NCBI GenBank assembly: GCA_964503335.1
Contig: CAZCZZ010000088.1
Coordinates: forward strand, 1 to 10,808
Origin: CAZCZZ01 sp964503335
GTDB taxonomy: Bacteria; Verrucomicrobiota; Kiritimatiellia; CAIVKH01
Direction: 5' to 3'
DNA: 10,808 bases
The position numbers and the translations under genes were made by a program. The notes beneath the pieces are model-generated. The model did no database searches, was not told where the DNA came from, and worked only from the letters and a program-made list of their open reading frames with translations. Of this stretch, positions 7,605 through 10,808 are shown piece after piece. The stretch's first letter is position 1; each line of letters begins with the position of its first letter.

Positions 7605-9988
7605 AGCTGGCCAACGGCATAACGCTGAAAATGAAGCTGATGTTGATGATGCTGGCCACGACAGGCCTCGCCCTCGGCATCGCCTGCTCCGCCTTCGTCG
7701 CCGTGGACTATGTCGTGTACCGGCGCGCGATCACCATGCATATCGAGAGGCTTGCGGACGTCATCGGGTCCAACTGCTCCGCCGCCCTTGCATTCCAGGA
7801 CGACGAGGCTGCCGCCGATGAACTGCAGGCGCTGAGTTCGGATCCGCGCATCCTTTCGGCCTGCCTCTACGACCAGGTCCGGCGACCGATCGGCGGCTAC
7901 CAGTGCACGGGCGGAGCCATGGCGCCATCGGATGCCGTATCGCGCCGACCCGTGATCAGGGCCGGGGTGATCGATGTGTGGCGCCCCATCTATCTCGAAG
8001 AGGAACTGATCGGCATCGTGAACGTGCGCGCCTCGCTGAAGATGATCGAGGACCGGCTCCGCGAGTATTCGGGAATCGTCGTCGGACTCGTCGCGCTCGC
8101 GATGATGACGTCGTTGATCCTGACCTTGCGCCTCCAGAAACTCGTCTCGGATCCCATCCTCAAGCTCGCGCGGCTGGCGCGTCGCGTATCGACGGACAGG
8201 GACTACTCGCTGCGGGCGGAAAAGACCGAGGAAGACGAGATCGGGTCGCTCGTCGACAGCTTCAACGACATGCTCGCGCAGATCCAGAAACGTGACCAGG
8301 AGTTGGAGATATCGAGGCGAACGCTTGAAAAGCGGGTCGATGAAAGGACACAGGAACTCCAAAGCGAGATCGCCGAGCGCGAGCGGGCCGACGTGGCGTT
8401 GCGCGAGAGCGAGAAGAAGTACCGCGACCTGATCGAAAGCTCGCAGGGCCTCATCTTTGCCGTGGATGCGGAGGGACGCTGGACCTTCGTCAACAGCGCT
8501 GTGCGGTCCATATACGGCTACGCACCCGAGGAGATGATCGGACATTCCTTTACGGAGTTCGTTCATCCGGATCGACTGGATTCGGATCTGCGCGAGTTCC
8601 AGCGGGCCATGAAGGGTGAATATGTCTCGCAGTACGAAACGACGCATGTGCGCAAGGATGGCGCGCCCGTGCACTTGAGCTTCACGGGTCGTGCAGTGAT
8701 GGACGAGAAGGGTGTCGTGATCGGCGCCACGGGCACGGCGGTGGATGTGACGGAGCGGCGGCGAGCCGAGGCCCGCGAGCGTGACCTGCAGGACCGGTTG
8801 GCGCGTGCAGAGCGGCTCGAATCGCTGGGTATCCTCGCGGGCGGCGTGGCGCACGATTTGAACAATATGCTGGGTCCGCTGGTGGGCTATCCCGACATGA
8901 TCCTGGAGCAGCTGCCGCCGGACAGTTCTCTCCGCGAGGACGTGATTCAGATCCGCGATTCCGCCAAGCGCTCGGCTGCGGTCATCCAGGACCTCCTGGC
9001 GCTCGCCCGCCGCGGCAACCTGCAGACGACGCAGGTCCAGATCAACAAGGTGATCGAGGACTTCGTCAAGTCGCCCCAGCTGCGCGACCTGCAGGCGAAC
9101 CATCCAGGCGTGGATTTCAAGCTCGGTGTCGCAGCCAGGCTTCCGATGATTCGCGCCTCTCCCTCGCACATGATGCAGGTGATCCAGAACCTCGTGATCA
9201 ACGCGTACGAGGCCTGCACGAACGGTGGTCGTGTTTCGCTCAGCACGACCACAGCCTACCTGGATGCGCCGCTTCGCGGATACGAGTCCATTGCAAAGGG
9301 TGACTACGTCGTACTCCAGGTCTCAGACACGGGTGACGGCATTTCGCCCGACGATCTCAACCGGATCTTCGAGCCGTTCTACACGAAGAAGAAGATGGGC
9401 CGGAGCGGCACCGGACTCGGCCTCGCCGTGGTCTACGGTGTTGTGCGGGATTTTGAAGGCTACATCGATGTCAGGACATCGCCCGGACGGGGGACGGACT
9501 TCAGCATCTACCTGCCGGTTGCGAAGGAGAATGCGCGACCCGAGGTTGCCGCGGCGAAGGATATTCGCGGCAAGGAGTCGGTCCTCGTTATCGACGACGT
9601 GCCCGAACAGCGAGCCCTCGCTCAGCGACTGCTGGGATCCCTTGGCTATGCCGTGGAGACGGTCTCAAGCGGCCGCGAGGCGCTGGACTTCCTTCACCAG
9701 AGGAAGTCCGATGTGCTGGTGCTCGATATGATCATGGACGAGCACATGGATGGCCTCGACACGTATCGGGAGGTCGTAAAGATCCGGCCCGGGCAGCGCT
9801 GCGTCGTTGTGACCGGCTTCTCCGAGAACGATCGGGTCAAGGAAGTGCTAGCGCTGGGCGCCGGATCGTATGTGACCAAGCCTTACACGCGGGATGGGCT
9901 TGGCGGCGCCGTGCGGCAGGTTCTGGATCAGCCCGGGAACGGGCACGGGGGGACGGGGGGCTTGACGGGCAGCGGCCATGGCATATAG
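7601..9988 (+). CDS. Membrane hybrid histidine kinase: periplasmic sensor (CHASE8-like), HAMP, PAS, HisKA, HATPase, receiver
   Basis: A 795-aa inner-membrane sensor kinase. TM1 is about 13-38, the periplasmic sensor 40-155 has the pattern seen in YfiN-type CHASE8 domains (SNCSAALAFQDDEAAADELQAL), and TM2 is about 157-177. HAMP 178-230 is followed by a coiled coil (226-268) and a PAS domain (about 270-388). His418 in GGVAHDLNNMLGP is the autophosphorylated residue. The ATPase has an N box (QNLVINAYEA, Asn534), DTGDGI and GTGLGL. A C-terminal receiver has Asp665-Asp666, phospho-acceptor Asp709, Thr738 and Lys760, then a glycine-rich tail (GNGHGGTGG). No output domain is attached, so signal probably passes to a separate phosphotransfer or response protein. 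GGGGAGAG gives a good ribosome site, and the start overlaps the YfiR-like gene by ATGA, which implies coupled expression and a joint signalling unit. The periplasmic sensor assignment is less certain than the kinase. Confidence 0.93.
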   Translation: MKLANGITLKMKLMLMMLATTGLALGIACSAFVAVDYVVYRRAITMHIERLADVIGSNCSAALAFQDDEAAADELQALSSDPRILSACLYDQVRRPIGGYQCTGGAMAPSDAVSRRPVIRAGVIDVWRPIYLEEELIGIVNVRASLKMIEDRLREYSGIVVGLVALAMMTSLILTLRLQKLVSDPILKLARLARRVSTDRDYSLRAEKTEEDEIGSLVDSFNDMLAQIQKRDQELEISRRTLEKRVDERTQELQSEIAERERADVALRESEKKYRDLIESSQGLIFAVDAEGRWTFVNSAVRSIYGYAPEEMIGHSFTEFVHPDRLDSDLREFQRAMKGEYVSQYETTHVRKDGAPVHLSFTGRAVMDEKGVVIGATGTAVDVTERRRAEARERDLQDRLARAERLESLGILAGGVAHDLNNMLGPLVGYPDMILEQLPPDSSLREDVIQIRDSAKRSAAVIQDLLALARRGNLQTTQVQINKVIEDFVKSPQLRDLQANHPGVDFKLGVAARLPMIRASPSHMMQVIQNLVINAYEACTNGGRVSLSTTTAYLDAPLRGYESIAKGDYVVLQVSDTGDGISPDDLNRIFEPFYTKKKMGRSGTGLGLAVVYGVVRDFEGYIDVRTSPGRGTDFSIYLPVAKENARPEVAAAKDIRGKESVLVIDDVPEQRALAQRLLGSLGYAVETVSSGREALDFLHQRKSDVLVLDMIMDEHMDGLDTYREVVKIRPGQRCVVVTGFSENDRVKEVLALGAGSYVTKPYTRDGLGGAVRQVLDQPGNGHGGTGGLTGSGHGI
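9935..9960 (+). other. Four-run G tract (potential G-quadruplex) at the 3' end of the kinase gene
   Basis: Runs GGG (9935-9937), GGG (9941-9943), six Gs (9947-9952) and six Gs (9955-9960) are separated by loops of 3, 3 and 2 bases. This fits the standard G-quadruplex pattern on the + strand. It encodes part of the kinase's Gly-rich tail and ends two bases before the leu-leader -35 box. Confidence 0.45.
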
Positions 9989-9989
9989 T
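9962..9989 (+). promoter_or_regulatory. Sigma70-type promoter for the leu leader-leuA transcript
   Basis: TTGACG (9962-9967, five of six consensus positions) and TATAGT (9984-9989, five of six) are separated by 16 bp. The -10 box contains the TAG stop codon of the histidine kinase gene (9986-9988), so the promoter lies inside the end of the upstream gene. The purines in range for transcription start are A9992 and A9997; the latter is eight bases after the -10 and is the A of the leader-peptide ATG. Confidence 0.65.
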
Positions 9990-9996
9990 CCACCCC

Positions 9997-10104
9997 ATGC
10001 GTAACAACGTCATCACCGCAGCGTCGAGGCAGTCCGGGGGGAACCTTGGACTACTCTTGCTTAGTAACCCCTCCGTTGCGGTGGGGCCGTGTCAGCCCTC
10101 GTGA
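9997..10104 (+). CDS. leuL: Leucine leader peptide (attenuation control of leuA)
   Basis: A 35-codon ORF whose centre reads N-L-G-L-L-L-L-S-N. The leucine codons are CTT (10045), CTA (10051), CTC (10054), TTG (10057) and CTT (10060), none of them CTG, although the nearby genes use mainly CTG and CTC. The stop TGA is at 10102. Position, leucine content and the competing hairpins plus terminator downstream fit a leader peptide whose translation senses leucyl-tRNA: slow leucine decoding would let leuA be transcribed. No Shine-Dalgarno sequence precedes the ATG, and the promoter places transcription start at or within five bases of it, so translation is probably leaderless. The peptide itself need have no function. 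The symbol follows the usual name for such leaders; homology with other LeuL peptides is not claimed. Confidence 0.75.
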   Translation: MRNNVITAASRQSGGNLGLLLLSNPSVAVGPCQPS

Positions 10105-10158
10105 GCTGATGGTCCCCGGGTCTGTAACCCACTCCGCGACGGCGGGGTGGGTTTTTTT
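10068..10158 (+). promoter_or_regulatory. Leucine attenuator: alternative 1:2 and 2:3 RNA hairpins
   Basis: Hairpin 1:2 pairs CCCCTCCG (10068-10075) with CGGTGGGG (10079-10086), with one T/T mismatch and loop TTG. The competing antiterminator 2:3 pairs CCGTTGCGGTGGG (10073-10085) with CCCACTCCGCGACGG (10128-10142): 13 pairs, one of them G-T, with a two-base bulge (C10132, T10133). It uses up the 5' arm of the terminator. A third hairpin, GGGGCC...TCAGC with GCTGA...GGTCCCC (10083-10117), places the leader stop codon in its loop. A ribosome waiting on the last Leu codons would cover strand 1 and favour 2:3. A ribosome at the TGA would leave 1:2 free to form and release the terminator. The pairings are read directly; the switching is inferred from the classical his/leu/trp mechanism. 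Confidence 0.72.
10126..10158 (+). terminator. Intrinsic terminator of the leu attenuator
   Basis: AACCCACTCCGC (10126-10137) pairs fully with GCGGGGTGGGTT (10142-10153), 12 pairs with one T-G wobble around a GACG loop, and a run of seven Ts spans 10152-10158. It lies 43 bp before the leuA ATG and 21 bp after the leader stop codon, where an attenuator terminator should be. Confidence 0.9.
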
Positions 10159-10201
10159 GTCGGCTCACGCAAAAACGTTTAGCTATTGACCAGAGGTTTC
10201 T

Positions 10202-10808
10202 ATGAAGAGGGTTGAGCAGGATAGAGTTGTCATATTCGATACGACGCTGAGGGACGGCGAGCAGTGCCCGGGCGCGACAATGAATCTCCACGAAAAGCTG
10301 GAGGTCGCGAAGCAGCTGGCGCGCCTAAATGTCGACATTATCGAAGCAGGTTTCCCCATCGCCTCGCCGGGCGATTTCGAGGCGGTGCATCGCATTGCGG
10401 AGACGATCAAGGGTCCCGTCATCGCCGCGCTCGCGCGCACGATGGAGAAGGACATCGAGCGGGCAGGGCACGCCATCGCGCCCGCGAAGCGCCGCCGTAT
10501 CCACACATTCAGTTCCGGCAGCGATATCCATCTGCGGAACATGATGCGGATGACCCGCGAGGCGAACATCGAGCGGTCGGTGAAGGCGGTTAAGCTGGCG
10601 AAGTCGTTTACGCCGGACGTCGAGTACTCGGCGCAGGATACAACGCGATCGGACCGTGAATACCTGGCGGAGCTGTACACGGCGGTTGCTGAAGCCGGCG
10701 CGACGACACTGAACATTCCAGACACCGTGGGCTACGCGATTCCCGATGAGTTCGGGGACCTCGTCGCCTTTCTGGTGTCCCGCGTGAAAGTGCCCGGCGT
10801 GATCTTCT
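10202..10808 (+). CDS. leuA: 2-isopropylmalate synthase, 3'-truncated by the window
   Basis: The first 202 residues of the enzyme that condenses acetyl-CoA with 2-oxoisovalerate, the committed step of leucine synthesis. The TIM-barrel start is clear: IFDTTLRDGEQCPGA (Asp13, Arg17; Asp13 is the expected metal ligand), DIIEAGFPIASPGDFEAV, RIHTFSSGSDIHL, DVEYSAQDTTRSD and GATTLNIPDTVGYAIP. The frame remains open at the window end; the missing part should hold the rest of the barrel with its HxH metal motif and the regulatory domain. ATG 10202 has AGAGG (10192-10196) five bases upstream. Two spots depart from the usual pattern: Gln145 where the family normally has Glu (FSxED), and SSGSDIH in place of IATSDIH. 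Citramalate synthase and related enzymes share this fold, but the opening motif and the leucine leader upstream favour LeuA. Confidence 0.93.
   Translation, partial: MKRVEQDRVVIFDTTLRDGEQCPGATMNLHEKLEVAKQLARLNVDIIEAGFPIASPGDFEAVHRIAETIKGPVIAALARTMEKDIERAGHAIAPAKRRRIHTFSSGSDIHLRNMMRMTREANIERSVKAVKLAKSFTPDVEYSAQDTTRSDREYLAELYTAVAEAGATTLNIPDTVGYAIPDEFGDLVAFLVSRVKVPGVIF

Noticed and set aside
7541..9169. Long 542-aa minus-strand ORF under the histidine kinase
   Set aside because: Shadow of the kinase gene; its composition (many His, Arg, Asp) and lack of domains match a reverse translation of GC-rich codons.
10078..10091. GGTGGGGCCGTG resembles the T-box core GGTGGNACCGCG
   Set aside because: Two core positions differ, the N position would not match the tRNA-Leu discriminator, and there is no room for a Stem I. 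A Leu-rich leader ORF and classical attenuator pairings explain the region better.

Overview
The window is 10.8 kb of high-GC bacterial DNA with every recognisable gene on the + strand. Two secreted carbohydrate-active proteins, a periplasmic YfiR-type protein beside a membrane sensor kinase, and a 'DGEQCPGA'-type 2-isopropylmalate synthase suggest a diderm heterotroph that feeds on polysaccharides. A member of the PVC group (Kiritimatiellota/Verrucomicrobiota-like) would fit, but that placement is inference from gene style and cannot be settled from this sequence.

Layout. (1) nt 1-2070: the 3' part of a secreted PA14 / Fn3-like / PQQ-type sugar dehydrogenase protein. (2) nt 2101-5337: a secreted GH31 alpha-glucosidase with two C-terminal beta-rich, starch-binding-like modules, only 30 bp downstream and so probably co-transcribed. 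(3) nt 5338-5854: a gene-poor spacer with a GC-rich hairpin, a complete tRNA-Cys(GCA) with encoded CCA, a possible folded element just after it, and a large imperfect palindrome. (4) nt 5855-6947: gcvH and lipB, the lipoyl carrier protein of glycine cleavage and the octanoyltransferase that starts its lipoylation. lipB probably begins at a CTG one base after the gcvH stop. (5) nt 7026-9988: a YfiR/DUF4154 periplasmic protein overlapping (ATGA) a hybrid histidine kinase with a YfiN-like periplasmic sensor, HAMP, PAS, kinase core and receiver. (6) nt 9962-10808: a promoter, a 35-codon leader peptide with a Leu-Gly-Leu-Leu-Leu-Leu run, competing RNA hairpins, an intrinsic terminator and the start of leuA, which runs off the window.

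The most notable element is region 6. It has all the parts of a ribosome-mediated leucine attenuator: a near-consensus sigma70-type promoter that overlaps the stop codon of the preceding kinase gene; a leader ORF whose ATG sits where transcription should begin, so it is probably translated leaderless; five leucine codons, none of them CTG; a 1:2 hairpin; a 13-bp 2:3 antiterminator; and a 12-bp terminator followed by a T tract. The second point of interest is the YfiR-hybrid kinase pair, in which a YfiR-type periplasmic regulator is coupled to phosphorelay signalling rather than to the usual diguanylate cyclase.
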